Shown in pieces: positions 51,321-60,237 of a stretch of 64,000 nucleotides of DNA. A model generated the notes under the pieces. It saw only the letters and a list, made by a program, of their open reading frames with translations, had not been told where the DNA came from and did not search any database. Positions within the stretch are counted from its first letter, which is position 1, and every line of letters starts with the position of its first letter. The DNA lies in NCBI GenBank assembly GCA_020846635.1, contig JADLDO010000047.1, forward strand, positions 62,001 to 126,000, in the 5' to 3' direction. Position numbers and translations under genes: made by a program. The stretch comes from Caldilineaceae bacterium. GTDB lineage: Bacteria; Chloroflexota; Anaerolineae; Caldilineales; Caldilineaceae.

Positions 51321-54300
51321 TCACTCGCCTTCTGCGTGGACTGTCACCGTTCCCAGGATCACGCCACCGTCAGGCAATGGCTGGCCTGCCTCATCTTGTA
51401 CCCCTAGGCGCGCGCCGCCTGCTTGGGCATCATAAAATCCGGTGAACAATTGGTACTCGCCTGGTGTGGCTGTATCTGCGATCTGGAGCGTGATGGGATC
51501 GATCACCGTCTCCTCTGGTATCCACGACTGAGTAGGATTGACCCCGGCCTGTGGCGGGCTGTCGGCTTGCGCGGCCAAACCCAGTTCTGAGCTATAGAGA
51601 TGGAAAAAGCGTGTATAGTCCTTGCCGCTCTTGGCATCGCTGCGATAGTAGAGCGTGACTTGGAAGGACGCGCCGGGGTGCAGACCCCCTTCTGGAAGTT
51701 GGAGGTCATAGCCCAGCAGCCGGAAGCCATCATCAAACTGTGCGGCATGAACTGTGGTGGGATTGGCTGGCGCGCCCACGACCTTGACAGGGGGCAAGCG
51801 GAAAACATCCCCTTCCACGGCTTGCCCATCTACCGACACTGCCATCCTGTCCATCTGTCGAATCTCATAGAGACCGACAACCGGCCAATAGAGACCTCCA
51901 GGCGCATCCGGCGGGATACGCAGGCGATGTGTATCCTGCTGCAACGTATAGCGATCCCATGCTCTGGGTGGGCGGAACCAGGGGCCGGGGAGTTGGTCGC
52001 TCTGGTAGATGGCATGGCCCGTCGCGTCAATCAGGTGGATATAGCTGTGATAGTTCTCCGCCGGTGTTTTCGTCGCTTGCCAGTAGAGTTGATAGCGCGC
52101 CACATCACCCGCATTGAGGACGGGCGTCGCTCCGTCTGTGGCGGCTTGCGGCTGATCATCCAGCGCGGTCGCATAGCCCGCGAGGTAGATTTCATCGTCA
52201 AAGAGGGCATTCGTCGCGATCATCTCCACGAGTTGTGGGGGCGTGGGTGACGCAAGCGTTACTGTGCCAATTCGGGATGATGGGCTAGCTGAGCCGTCTG
52301 CTTCGAGTTGCAGCACAATTTCATAGGAGCCTGTGGGGAGTTCGGGCGGCAGTGGAATGGCGTAGGCATCCTCTACCAGCGTGCCGGGGGGCCAACTGCG
52401 GGGCGACGATGCGTTGAAATAGGGCGCGGAGACGATTTCAGAACGCACCGCGCCGGTTTCATCGCGTAGCTGCCAGCGCGCTTGCAGGTTGGCATTGGGG
52501 CCGCCCGACAGCACATACCAGGAGGGATAGAGAGTGATGCGCGTGGGGTCGCTTTGCTGCAAGCGATAGCCTAAGAGGCGTATGCCGTGTGCCTCGATGG
52601 GTTCGGCGGGTGCTTGTACAGGGGCGAGCGCGGGCCGCGAGAAGGTGGCAGCCAGCCCGAACGCCAACAGTGCCACCGGGAGGATCGCCAATCTGCGCCT
52701 TCTTTGCCACCAGCAAATTCCAGCCAGCAGCGCCAGTGTAATGAGGCTGAGGAGGGCGGCGATCTGCTGGATCGGTGTGCCTGTCCAGGTGAGGGTTAGC
52801 TGGTGGCTGCCAACGGGCAGATCCACTGTCAATAAGCCCAGATTGGTGCTGGGATAGGTGGGCAAGAGCGTGCCATCTGCCAGGCGTATTTGCCAGCCTG
52901 GGAAATAGAAGCGGTTAAAGCGCAAGGGCGCGGCTTCTGCGCTGGTCACATTCAATGTTGTGGCGTAGGCATTGGCCTGCGTGGGCTGCAATTCCAGGGG
53001 AGGGGCAGTGAGATTCGCCGGGTCGGTAAAGAGCAGCGTGCGGCTGGCCCAGCGGGGGCGGAACTCGAGGACAAAGGTGCTGCCTTCGCCGCCTGTCTCG
53101 ACTCCCTGTTCATATTCAAGTTGGGCAAGCGTTTGTGGTGATAGAACTGTATCGGTTCTGGAGAAGAGCGGAACATCTCCCAGCCGTGGGAAGGTCGTAT
53201 AGATGATCAGCCCAATGAGGCTGGCGGCAAAGACGACGCGCAAGGGCTTGATGGGCAGATAGGCCACAAGCGCGCCTGTAAAGATCGCCAGTACGGGCGT
53301 GATCAGGGTGAGCAGACGCCAGGGTGATTGCACCGAAAGCAAAATTTCGCTGCCGGCCCAGAGCGGGCGCGCCCAGGCTCCGACCAGCGCACCCGCGACA
53401 ATGGCGCTGATGAGCAGATACCAAGTTTCCCAAGTGCGCCTGTGTATCAGGGTGAGTACCGCGCCCAGCACCCCCAGCAGCAACGGGACCAGCGCCAGCC
53501 GCGGGGGTCGCTCGTAGGTATAGAGCCACTGGTCGGCGACAAAGGTTTCCCATGTCCACATGCTGCGTGGCAGGAATGCGCCGCGCACAATGTTAAAGGC
53601 ATGCTTCCCCAGATACTCGCGCTCCAGGATGAGGGGCAGCCAGAAAAAAGCGCTGATGCCGATTGCCAGCAGCAGGCCGCCAATTGCCCAGCCCAGCGCT
53701 TGCCTTTGACGTCCATTTTGCAGCCACTGAATGAGGACATAGCCCGCCAGCAGCGGAGGGAAGATCAGCAGCATCAACGTATGGCTAAAGACCAGCGTCG
53801 CCAGCAACAGCGCCAGGATCATCGCCCATAGACCAGGCGCTTGGCTGGTGAAGATGCGGCGCACACTCCACAGCACCCACGGCATGAGCGCCTGGGCCGT
53901 TGCTTCCGCAATTGCGCCCCGTTGGTAGATGTTGACGGTCAAGAAATAGGGCGCGTAGACATAGGCAATCGCCGCCACAAGACTCGCCCACGCTGCCCGC
54001 ATGCCGGAACCCGGTTGGCTGAAGATATCGCGGGCGAACAGGTACATGCCAAAGCCCGCGAGCAGCATGAGGATGATCAGGGTTGCGACCGACGCATCAT
54101 AGAGGCTCAGACCGAGCAGGTGCAATGCTTCGGTCAGATAGTAGACGCCCGCGCCATAGAAGTTAAAGAGCGGGTAGCCGCGGCCCAGCATCATTTCGGG
54201 CACCCAGCGCGGAAAGAGCGTACCCTGGCGAAGATGTTGATCCAGCCAGGCCAGCCGCATGAGGTGCAGCCCCCGGTCAAAACGAGCGGGAAGCCCATCA

Positions 54301-54389
54301 GCCAGCAAGGGCCACAGTGCCGGAATGGTCAGCAAGGGGAGAACGAGCCAGTACGCGCGCCCGTAAATGCGGTCAAAAAGCAATTTCAT
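51321..54389 (-). CDS. Large multipass membrane protein (PTPS-related / GT-C-like) with C-terminal sandwich modules
   Basis: 1,022 residues. About 12 helices fill the first half. Early motifs GLPARFDRGLHLMRLAWLDQ and PRWVPEMMLGRGYPLFNFYG match the 6-pyruvoyl-tetrahydropterin-synthase-related membrane family (PF10131-like), a predicted GT-C relative. A soluble domain follows, then a helix (LLSLITLALLAGICWW), then three copies of a beta-sandwich with the pattern P-G-x-Y-x-x-x-x-G-x-Y-D. The soluble modules should lie outside the membrane. Its acceptor is unknown. It is convergent with the GT4 gene (9-base gap) and divergent from a DUF998 gene. Start: ATG 54389 without a strong ribosome site. 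Confidence 0.7.
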   Translation of the reverse strand: MKLLFDRIYGRAYWLVLPLLTIPALWPLLADGLPARFDRGLHLMRLAWLDQHLRQGTLFPRWVPEMMLGRGYPLFNFYGAGVYYLTEALHLLGLSLYDASVATLIILMLLAGFGMYLFARDIFSQPGSGMRAAWASLVAAIAYVYAPYFLTVNIYQRGAIAEATAQALMPWVLWSVRRIFTSQAPGLWAMILALLLATLVFSHTLMLLIFPPLLAGYVLIQWLQNGRQRQALGWAIGGLLLAIGISAFFWLPLILEREYLGKHAFNIVRGAFLPRSMWTWETFVADQWLYTYERPPRLALVPLLLGVLGAVLTLIHRRTWETWYLLISAIVAGALVGAWARPLWAGSEILLSVQSPWRLLTLITPVLAIFTGALVAYLPIKPLRVVFAASLIGLIIYTTFPRLGDVPLFSRTDTVLSPQTLAQLEYEQGVETGGEGSTFVLEFRPRWASRTLLFTDPANLTAPPLELQPTQANAYATTLNVTSAEAAPLRFNRFYFPGWQIRLADGTLLPTYPSTNLGLLTVDLPVGSHQLTLTWTGTPIQQIAALLSLITLALLAGICWWQRRRRLAILPVALLAFGLAATFSRPALAPVQAPAEPIEAHGIRLLGYRLQQSDPTRITLYPSWYVLSGGPNANLQARWQLRDETGAVRSEIVSAPYFNASSPRSWPPGTLVEDAYAIPLPPELPTGSYEIVLQLEADGSASPSSRIGTVTLASPTPPQLVEMIATNALFDDEIYLAGYATALDDQPQAATDGATPVLNAGDVARYQLYWQATKTPAENYHSYIHLIDATGHAIYQSDQLPGPWFRPPRAWDRYTLQQDTHRLRIPPDAPGGLYWPVVGLYEIRQMDRMAVSVDGQAVEGDVFRLPPVKVVGAPANPTTVHAAQFDDGFRLLGYDLQLPEGGLHPGASFQVTLYYRSDAKSGKDYTRFFHLYSSELGLAAQADSPPQAGVNPTQSWIPEETVIDPITLQIADTATPGEYQLFTGFYDAQAGGARLGVQDEAGQPLPDGGVILGTVTVHAEGE

Positions 54390-54721
54390 AGAGGCGATAT
54401 AATTCAGGATTGTTCAGGCGACCGGTTTCAGGCCGCCTTTTCGCGAGACTTAAAGCTTCCAGTAACTTTAGCCGGTTGACTATATCACGCAAAGATACCC
54501 CATGCAACGAAACGGCTGTGGTGGGATGCATCTTAATTCGGGGAAGTGGTTGCAAAGCAAAGTGGGATGAACACCTAGTCATCTGACCAGGTGTTAGTCC
54601 AGTCTAGCAGTGGTTACGACAAGGGGCTTGGCGTTGTATGCTTTTCTATTGGATAGGGTCTATTGGATAGGGGGCGCGGTGCTTGGTCGATAGAGAGTGA
54701 AATAGAGGAAGGAAGTAGAAG
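54390..54721. other. 332-nt divergent region
   Basis: Holds promoters of the minus-strand membrane protein and the plus-strand DUF998 gene, which I cannot place firmly. Visible structure: AACACCT (54570-54576) with AGGTGTT nearby as a small hairpin, and a 14-bp direct repeat at 54646-54673. Confidence 0.45.
54646..54673 (+). repeat. Tandem 14-bp direct repeat upstream of DUF998 gene
   Basis: TCTATTGGATAGGGT (54646-54660) is followed at once by CTATTGGATAGGG (54661-54673). It ends about 50 bases before the DUF998 start and could be a regulator half-site pair or replication slippage. Confidence 0.5.
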
Positions 54722-55399
54722 ATGGCACGCAAAATCTTGCTCATCTGCGGTATCCTCGCTTCGCTGCTTTATGTCGGTAGCGACATCCTCGCGGCGATGC
54801 GCTGGGAGGGTTACAGCTACATGGCTCAATCCGTCAGCGAGCTGCGGGGGATTGGAGCACCGACCAGAGCGTTCTTACTGCCGATTCTTTTCATCTACAG
54901 TCTACTTGAAATCGCGTTTGGATTGGGCGTTTGGGGAACCGCGCCCAGCGGGCTCGCAAAGCGCGGCCTGCGTATCACGGGAGGTCTGCTGATCGGCCTC
55001 GGAATCCTTGATTTGATGGGGCCATTCTTCCAGTTAAACCTGGGTGAGGCTGTGGGCTCGTTTACCAACACGTTACATTTACTGATGACCGTTGTGACAG
55101 TGCTTTTGATCCTGATGATCATCGGGTTCGGAGCCACGGCAGATGGCAAGTGGTTCCGCTTCTATTCGTACGCGACCATTCTAATTCTGATTGTGACTGG
55201 CGGCTTGGCCTTTTTAGACGTTCCGCGGATTGCGGCAAATCTACCTACGCCGTGGATGGGGGTGCGGGAACGCATCAACATCTACGGTTACATGCTTTGG
55301 ATGCTGTTGTTGGCTGTGACGCTCTTGCGTGCCCCAGCGCCCGCGGCTACTGGTAAGCCGCCCTCGGGTATCGGAGTGCCACAGCTCACGCCCCATTGA
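54722..55399 (+). CDS. DUF998 family membrane protein
   Basis: 225 residues with about six helices. DUF998 marks are CGILASLLYVGSDILAAMRW near the start, YMAQSVSELRGIGAPTR, ITGGLLIGLGILDLMGPFF and RERINIYGYMLWMLLLAV. Members are uncharacterised multipass proteins. AGGAAG lies upstream of the ATG. It precedes two CPBP protease genes by 57 bases; together the three may form one transcript, but no joint function is known. Confidence 0.8.
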   Translation: MARKILLICGILASLLYVGSDILAAMRWEGYSYMAQSVSELRGIGAPTRAFLLPILFIYSLLEIAFGLGVWGTAPSGLAKRGLRITGGLLIGLGILDLMGPFFQLNLGEAVGSFTNTLHLLMTVVTVLLILMIIGFGATADGKWFRFYSYATILILIVTGGLAFLDVPRIAANLPTPWMGVRERINIYGYMLWMLLLAVTLLRAPAPAATGKPPSGIGVPQLTPH

Positions 55400-55455
55400 C
55401 CCGCAGCGAGGCGGCTGGTGTAGTGTTCGCAGATCTCGTTCAAAAGGAGGAGATC

Positions 55456-56325
55456 ATGGCAGCTATCCGATCTTTCATCAAGCGACACCCCTTGCTGACC
55501 TACTTCGCGCTGGTGTTTGCCATTTCGTGGGGCGGCTTCATCATCGTGATCGGCCCAGGCAACCTGCCGATGACCACAATGCAATTCGAGACGCTGGGGC
55601 CGGTTGTGTACCTGCTGATCTTCGCCGGGCCTAGCATCGCGGGCCTGCTGGTGATCAGCCTCGTCTTCGGGCAAGCGGGTCTGCGCGAACTGCTTGCTCA
55701 CTTGCTCCGGTGGCGGGTGGACGCACGCTGGTACGCGCTGGCGCTCCTGGCTACCCCGCTCTTGGCGGCAACCGTGAACTTTGCGCTCGCGCTGCTCTCC
55801 CCTGCGTTCCTTCCAGGCATCTTCACGGCGGACGACAAGGCGTCACTTCTGCTCTTTGGCATCACGATGGCGCTTCTGGTCGGCTTCTTCGAGGAGCTAG
55901 GTTGGACAGGATTCGCCATTCCCATGCTGAGGCAGCGGTATGGCATCCTGGCTACCGGGCTCATCGTGGGGCTGATCTGGGGCGCGTGGCACTTCCTTTT
56001 GTTCTGGGAGAGCGACAGTTTCTCTGGAGCGTTCCCGCTGGCCCTCTTGCTTGTGCGCCTTTTCGCCTGGCTGCCAGCCTATAGGGTGCTGATGGTGTGG
56101 GTCTACGACCATACTGAGAGCTTGCTCGTCGCGATGTTAATGCATACGAGTCTGGTAGCCAGCCAACTGATCCTCATGCCTCTGACAACAGGGGAGGACA
56201 CCCTGACCGGTATCCTCGTATGGGCAGCGGTGCTGTGGATCGTTGTAGCCGCGGTCGCCGTGGCTAACCACGGGCATCTCTCGCGGCAGCCGTTCCCCAA
56301 AGAAATGAGTGCCATGGGTCACTGA
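55456..56325 (+). CDS. CPBP-family intramembrane metalloprotease, first of a tandem pair
   Basis: 289 residues, about eight helices. CPBP (Abi/Rce1-like) motifs: FFEELGWTGFAIPMLRQRYG (Glu 146-147), GLIWGAWHFLLF (His 179), and VWVYDHTESLLVAMLMHTS with a third-site His. These place a metal site inside the membrane for proteolysis of, or other hydrolysis on, membrane substrates. ATG 55456 has an ideal AAAGGAGGAG upstream; the frame extends back to 55396 without support. A paralogue follows directly. Confidence 0.85.
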   Translation: MAAIRSFIKRHPLLTYFALVFAISWGGFIIVIGPGNLPMTTMQFETLGPVVYLLIFAGPSIAGLLVISLVFGQAGLRELLAHLLRWRVDARWYALALLATPLLAATVNFALALLSPAFLPGIFTADDKASLLLFGITMALLVGFFEELGWTGFAIPMLRQRYGILATGLIVGLIWGAWHFLLFWESDSFSGAFPLALLLVRLFAWLPAYRVLMVWVYDHTESLLVAMLMHTSLVASQLILMPLTTGEDTLTGILVWAAVLWIVVAAVAVANHGHLSRQPFPKEMSAMGH

Positions 56326-56415
56326 CGGTTGCTGCGAGTATTTACCTTCCCTTTGGGCTGAATGGTTTTGGCACACAATGAGCCTGTACGGGATCTCCGC
56401 AGAAAGGAGGATGTT

Positions 56416-57303
56416 ATGACGACCATTCAGGCTTTCATCAGGCGGCACGCCGTGTTCACCTACTTCGCCCTCACGTTCGCCATCTCGTGGGGTGGTTTTC
56501 TCTTGTTGGGCGGTTCAGGTCTATTCTCCGGCACCGACTGGCAAGCCGATCCGCTTTTCATGTCAGCGGTCACACTCATGCTTGCTGGCCCCCCTGTCGC
56601 AGGTCTCCTGCTGACGGGCCTCGTATATGGCACAAAGGGCTTGCGCGAGCTTCTGTCGAGGTTCGTCAAATGGAGGCTCGGCGCTCGTTGGTACGCGGTC
56701 GCGATCTTGACTGCTCCAATCCTGGTCACACTAACACTCTTTGCGCTTTCACTAACTTCCCCAATATTTCTCCCCAGTCTATTCACTACGGTTGACAAGA
56801 CTGGCCTCATCCTCTCCGGTATCGTGGTGGGGCTGATAGGGGGCCTCGTGGAGGAACTCGGCTGGACCGGGTTTGCTATCCCGCGGCTGAGGCAGAATAA
56901 CGGTATTCTATCGACCGGAATTATCGTGGGGGCCTTGTGGGGAATGTGGCACTTGCTGCAAATGGTGTGGGTAGGCCGCACTTCCACTGGAGGTCTTTCG
57001 CTGGCCTTCCTTCTTTCACTTTACTTTTTCACTTCGATTGCGAATCTGACAGCCTATCGCGTGCTGATGGTATGGGTCTATGACCATACCAGGAGCCTGC
57101 TGATAGCGATACTCATGCACGCGAGTTACATATTTACCACGCTCTTTGTCTTCGCGCCACCGATCATCGGGATGGCCTTCTTGATCTTTAGTGTGATGTT
57201 CATGGTCGTGCTGTGGATTGTCGTGGCCGCGGTCGCCACAGCGAATGGCGGGCATCTCTCGCGACAATCGCTCTCTAAAGAAATGAGTGTAGCAAGTCGC
57301 TAA
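56416..57303 (+). CDS. CPBP-family intramembrane metalloprotease, second of a tandem pair
   Basis: 295 residues. It parallels the preceding protein from start (TYFALTFAISWGGFLL) to end (NGGHLSRQSLSKEMSVASR). The motif residues are kept: VEELGWTGFAIPRLRQNNG, GALWGMWHLLQM and VWVYDHTRSLLIAILMHAS. AAAGGAGGATG precedes ATG 56416, and the frame extends back to 56362 without support. The 3' flanks of the two genes also match, including an identical 16-mer (56326-56341 and 57304-57319), so the duplicated block extends past the stop codon. Confidence 0.85.
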   Translation: MTTIQAFIRRHAVFTYFALTFAISWGGFLLLGGSGLFSGTDWQADPLFMSAVTLMLAGPPVAGLLLTGLVYGTKGLRELLSRFVKWRLGARWYAVAILTAPILVTLTLFALSLTSPIFLPSLFTTVDKTGLILSGIVVGLIGGLVEELGWTGFAIPRLRQNNGILSTGIIVGALWGMWHLLQMVWVGRTSTGGLSLAFLLSLYFFTSIANLTAYRVLMVWVYDHTRSLLIAILMHASYIFTTLFVFAPPIIGMAFLIFSVMFMVVLWIVVAAVATANGGHLSRQSLSKEMSVASR

Positions 57304-57462
57304 CGGTTGCTGCGAGTATCCGTCCTCTTCTTTTGGGCTGGATGGCTTTGGCTGTCCAGCCTTTTTTATGATTGATGCCATAACCCTTTATAGTACACTG
57401 TGGAGAGAAAGATGTGAGGAGATATATTGACATATATACCTGATGTACCGCAGGCGCGAGGC

Positions 57463-57571
57463 CGCCCAGGGCTAAAGCCGCGGGGCTACCAAACAACGCC
57501 CCCTGAAGGAGGCTTACCGCTAGGCGACCCTAGACCCGTTCAGGGGGCGTTGTTTACTAGCCGGATGGTTT
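57463..57571. repeat. 109-bp palindromic dispersed repeat, copy B
   Basis: Same length and ends as the copy at 7561-7669. Inner stem CAACGCCCCCTGAA (57494-57507) pairs with TTCAGGGGGCGTTG. In copy A the matching stem is CAACGCCCCTTGAA with TTCAAGGGGCGTTG, a compensatory pair change. It lies 22 bases before the next gene's ATG. Confidence 0.8.
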
Positions 57572-57593
57572 ACGGCAGGGCCTTCATTGCTGC

Positions 57594-60149
57594 ATGAAAG
57601 TCGAAAATCGTTGGGTTTGGCCGGGTGGCGGGTTGGTGTTGATGCTGGCCCTGCTCTATCACCTAATTTGGCTGGCAGAGGTGCCGCCTGGTCTTGACCG
57701 CGATGCGGCTGCCAATGGCCGGCTGGCGCTGAACTGGCTGCGCTATGGCATTGTGCCTTTTTGGATTCCCCACGCCAGCGCGCCTGAACCTCTGATTGCC
57801 TGGATGCAGACCGCAACCACCGCTTTGCTGGGGCCATCGGTCGCCGCGCTGCGCGTTGCCAGTGCCATCTCTCTCTCGCTGGCTGCCCTTGTAACCTATT
57901 GGCTGGCATTAGAGGTCGCCAGACCCTACCCTCGCCGCCAACGCCTGTGGGCTGCTCTCTTTGCCGGTATTATCATGGCCTGTAACCCGCTTGTCAGCGA
58001 ACTGGCACGTACAGGCTTGCGTGCTACTACGCTCCCGCTTGTTTCCGCACTCTTTTTCCTCTTTTTGCTGCGTGCATGGCGCACAGCTTCGCGGCGAGAC
58101 TTTGTGATCAGCGGCCTTCTCCTGGGGACCGCTGCCTATACCTATCTTGCCGCGCGCTTCTTGCCTATCGTCGTGCTGGTCTTCGTGGGAGTGGTTCTTT
58201 GGGCAGAGAACCGAAAGGGCGATTCCGGCAGCAGTGACGATGACAGTGACAATCACAGCCAGGAGTACCCGAAGTCGGAGCGGAGAAGCATGCGTGAGCA
58301 TGTTATCGGCCTTCTGCTGATGGGGTTTGCTGCTTTGATTGTCGTTTTGCCTCAACTGATCTTCTTTGCTCAATACCCCACGGCTTTTTGGGAGCGCGCG
58401 CAGAGCGTAAGCCTGTTGCAGAACCCTGTCTATGCCGATATCGGGCTGGGCAATTTGATCCTGCGTAAAGTGGCGGGCATGTTGCTGATGTTCGGCATCG
58501 AATGGTCCGGGCAGTATAATCAAGCGGCGCGCCCGTTGTTGTTACCGCTGCCTTTTATCGGGCTGCTTCTTTCCCTTCCTGTCATCTTTCGCTGGCGATA
58601 CCGGCCCGCCATGCTCTTGATGGTGGCAGCCATGTCTATTATGCTGCTGCCCGATCTGATTGGCGGCGATCGCTTGCAGCCCCACGAACTGCGCGTCATC
58701 GGCGCGTTTGTGCCAATCATGGTCTTGAGTGGCATGGGGCTGGCCTATGGATTGGGGCTGATGCTGCGCTTTACTGTGGGCAAGGTGACTTGGGGCATTG
58801 CTGGGCCGCTGCTGGCTCTGCTGCTGGCGGGTTGGGGTCTTGTAGATTGGTTTGGCGTGGCGGCTCCTGCGCTGGCAAAGCATGACTACGATTGGTTTGC
58901 CCGGCCCGATGTGGCGATTGCCCGCGCCATCAATGCCAACGATCAGCCCTTGATCGTGCCGCTCAATGACTATTCGCGTGCGGTCATCGCCTATCTGACC
59001 GCGGCGCGTGTTGCCCGTCTGCAAAGCGGCATTGGCGGCGATGGAGAGGTTGTCAAGCCATCATCGGATCGGGTGCTTCTGCTGTGGCCCGCCGATCCAG
59101 AGCGTGTGCGCGTTGAATCCGTCAGCTATCGTTTTGATCCAACTTCCCTTGTCTTGATCGATGGCGACAAGGCCTATCTAATGCCTCCGGCTAGGGCAGA
59201 TGTGGCGCAGATCCAGGGCGCATGTACGCCCCAGCCCTTCACCACGGATTTGGGCGAGGAGGCGGGCGCGCTCTGCGAAGTGGACTTTGATGATTTCAAC
59301 TTTCCGGCACAGTTGTCCGTCTCGATGTGGCCTGTTCATGATCTCTATGCTGGCGAGCTACAGTTGCGCGGGATCAGTGCCGACAGCACCGAGTTCATGG
59401 CTGACGCTAACCTGGGCATTACCAGCTTTTGGCAAGCGGCGCAGACCACGCGCCGGCGCTGGCGTTATTTCGTCCATCTTCTGGATGATCATCAAGGGTT
59501 GGTGGCGGGAGATGATCTGATGCCGGGCTATGGCAGCTATGAGACGCCGCTCTGGCAGACGGATGAAATTGTGCCCATTCGCCAGGTTGTGCGCCTGCCC
59601 GGTGAACTGCTGCCGGGGCGATATTGGATCGAGGTGGGCTTGTATGATCCGCTGACAGGGAAGCGGGCGCTGATTGGCGATTCTTCTGCTGACCGCACGC
59701 TGGTTGGCCCGCTCAAAGTGCCGCTGCAAGAGCGCGCAGAACTGCCCAACGCTGTACCTCTTGCCGCGCACTTTGGCGATGAGATCGCGCTTGACAGCTA
59801 TCAACTGGCGCGCAGCGATGAGGGGCTGGAGGTGACGCTGCGCCTTTCTGCCCTGCGCCGCCCTGCGCGCGATTATACGATCTTTCTTCATGTCGAACAG
59901 ACGCCGGGCGAAATCATTGCACAGAGCGATGCCCAGCCGCGCGATGGGCAGTATCCAACGGGGATTTGGGATGCAGGGGAGGAGGTCGTGTCAACGTGGC
60001 GTGTGGCGCTGCCCGCTTCGCTGCCCCCTGGCAGCTATAAGGTGTGGATGGGTGTCTATTATTGGGAGAATGGGGAGCGGCTGCCGATCCAGGGTGCAGG
60101 TGTGGTCATTGACGCCGACCGGCTGTTGCTTGGCGAAGTTGACCTGTAA
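57594..60149 (+). CDS. GT-C/PMT_2-like membrane glycosyltransferase with two C-terminal sandwich modules
   Basis: 851 residues. Helices fill about residues 10-430. The first loop has the family acid region PPGLDRDAAANGRLALNWLR, then HASAPEPLIAWMQTATTALLG, as in ArnT/PMT_2-like enzymes that take lipid-linked sugars. A Ser/Asp-rich insert (KGDSGSSDDDSDNHSQEYPK, about 205-224) lies between helices. The C-terminal half is extracytoplasmic with two sandwich modules containing LLPGRYWIEVGLYDPLTG and LPPGSYKVWMGVYYWENG. No ribosome site is obvious before the ATG, which follows repeat copy B. It is followed by two more enzymes of this class. Confidence 0.72.
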   Translation: MKVENRWVWPGGGLVLMLALLYHLIWLAEVPPGLDRDAAANGRLALNWLRYGIVPFWIPHASAPEPLIAWMQTATTALLGPSVAALRVASAISLSLAALVTYWLALEVARPYPRRQRLWAALFAGIIMACNPLVSELARTGLRATTLPLVSALFFLFLLRAWRTASRRDFVISGLLLGTAAYTYLAARFLPIVVLVFVGVVLWAENRKGDSGSSDDDSDNHSQEYPKSERRSMREHVIGLLLMGFAALIVVLPQLIFFAQYPTAFWERAQSVSLLQNPVYADIGLGNLILRKVAGMLLMFGIEWSGQYNQAARPLLLPLPFIGLLLSLPVIFRWRYRPAMLLMVAAMSIMLLPDLIGGDRLQPHELRVIGAFVPIMVLSGMGLAYGLGLMLRFTVGKVTWGIAGPLLALLLAGWGLVDWFGVAAPALAKHDYDWFARPDVAIARAINANDQPLIVPLNDYSRAVIAYLTAARVARLQSGIGGDGEVVKPSSDRVLLLWPADPERVRVESVSYRFDPTSLVLIDGDKAYLMPPARADVAQIQGACTPQPFTTDLGEEAGALCEVDFDDFNFPAQLSVSMWPVHDLYAGELQLRGISADSTEFMADANLGITSFWQAAQTTRRRWRYFVHLLDDHQGLVAGDDLMPGYGSYETPLWQTDEIVPIRQVVRLPGELLPGRYWIEVGLYDPLTGKRALIGDSSADRTLVGPLKVPLQERAELPNAVPLAAHFGDEIALDSYQLARSDEGLEVTLRLSALRRPARDYTIFLHVEQTPGEIIAQSDAQPRDGQYPTGIWDAGEEVVSTWRVALPASLPPGSYKVWMGVYYWENGERLPIQGAGVVIDADRLLLGEVDL

Positions 60150-60237
60150 TTGGTATCAGGATAGGTTGACGCTACAATGTTGGTATGCTTGCTGCCCGCA
60201 CCCACCTCCACCTATCCATCGTTCTGTCCCCAGTCCT

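Noticed and set aside
59890..60237. N-terminal extension of the GT39-like protein inside the previous gene
   Set aside because: The extension is Arg/Cys/Trp-rich, overlaps a well-supported gene in another frame and precedes a normal first helix.
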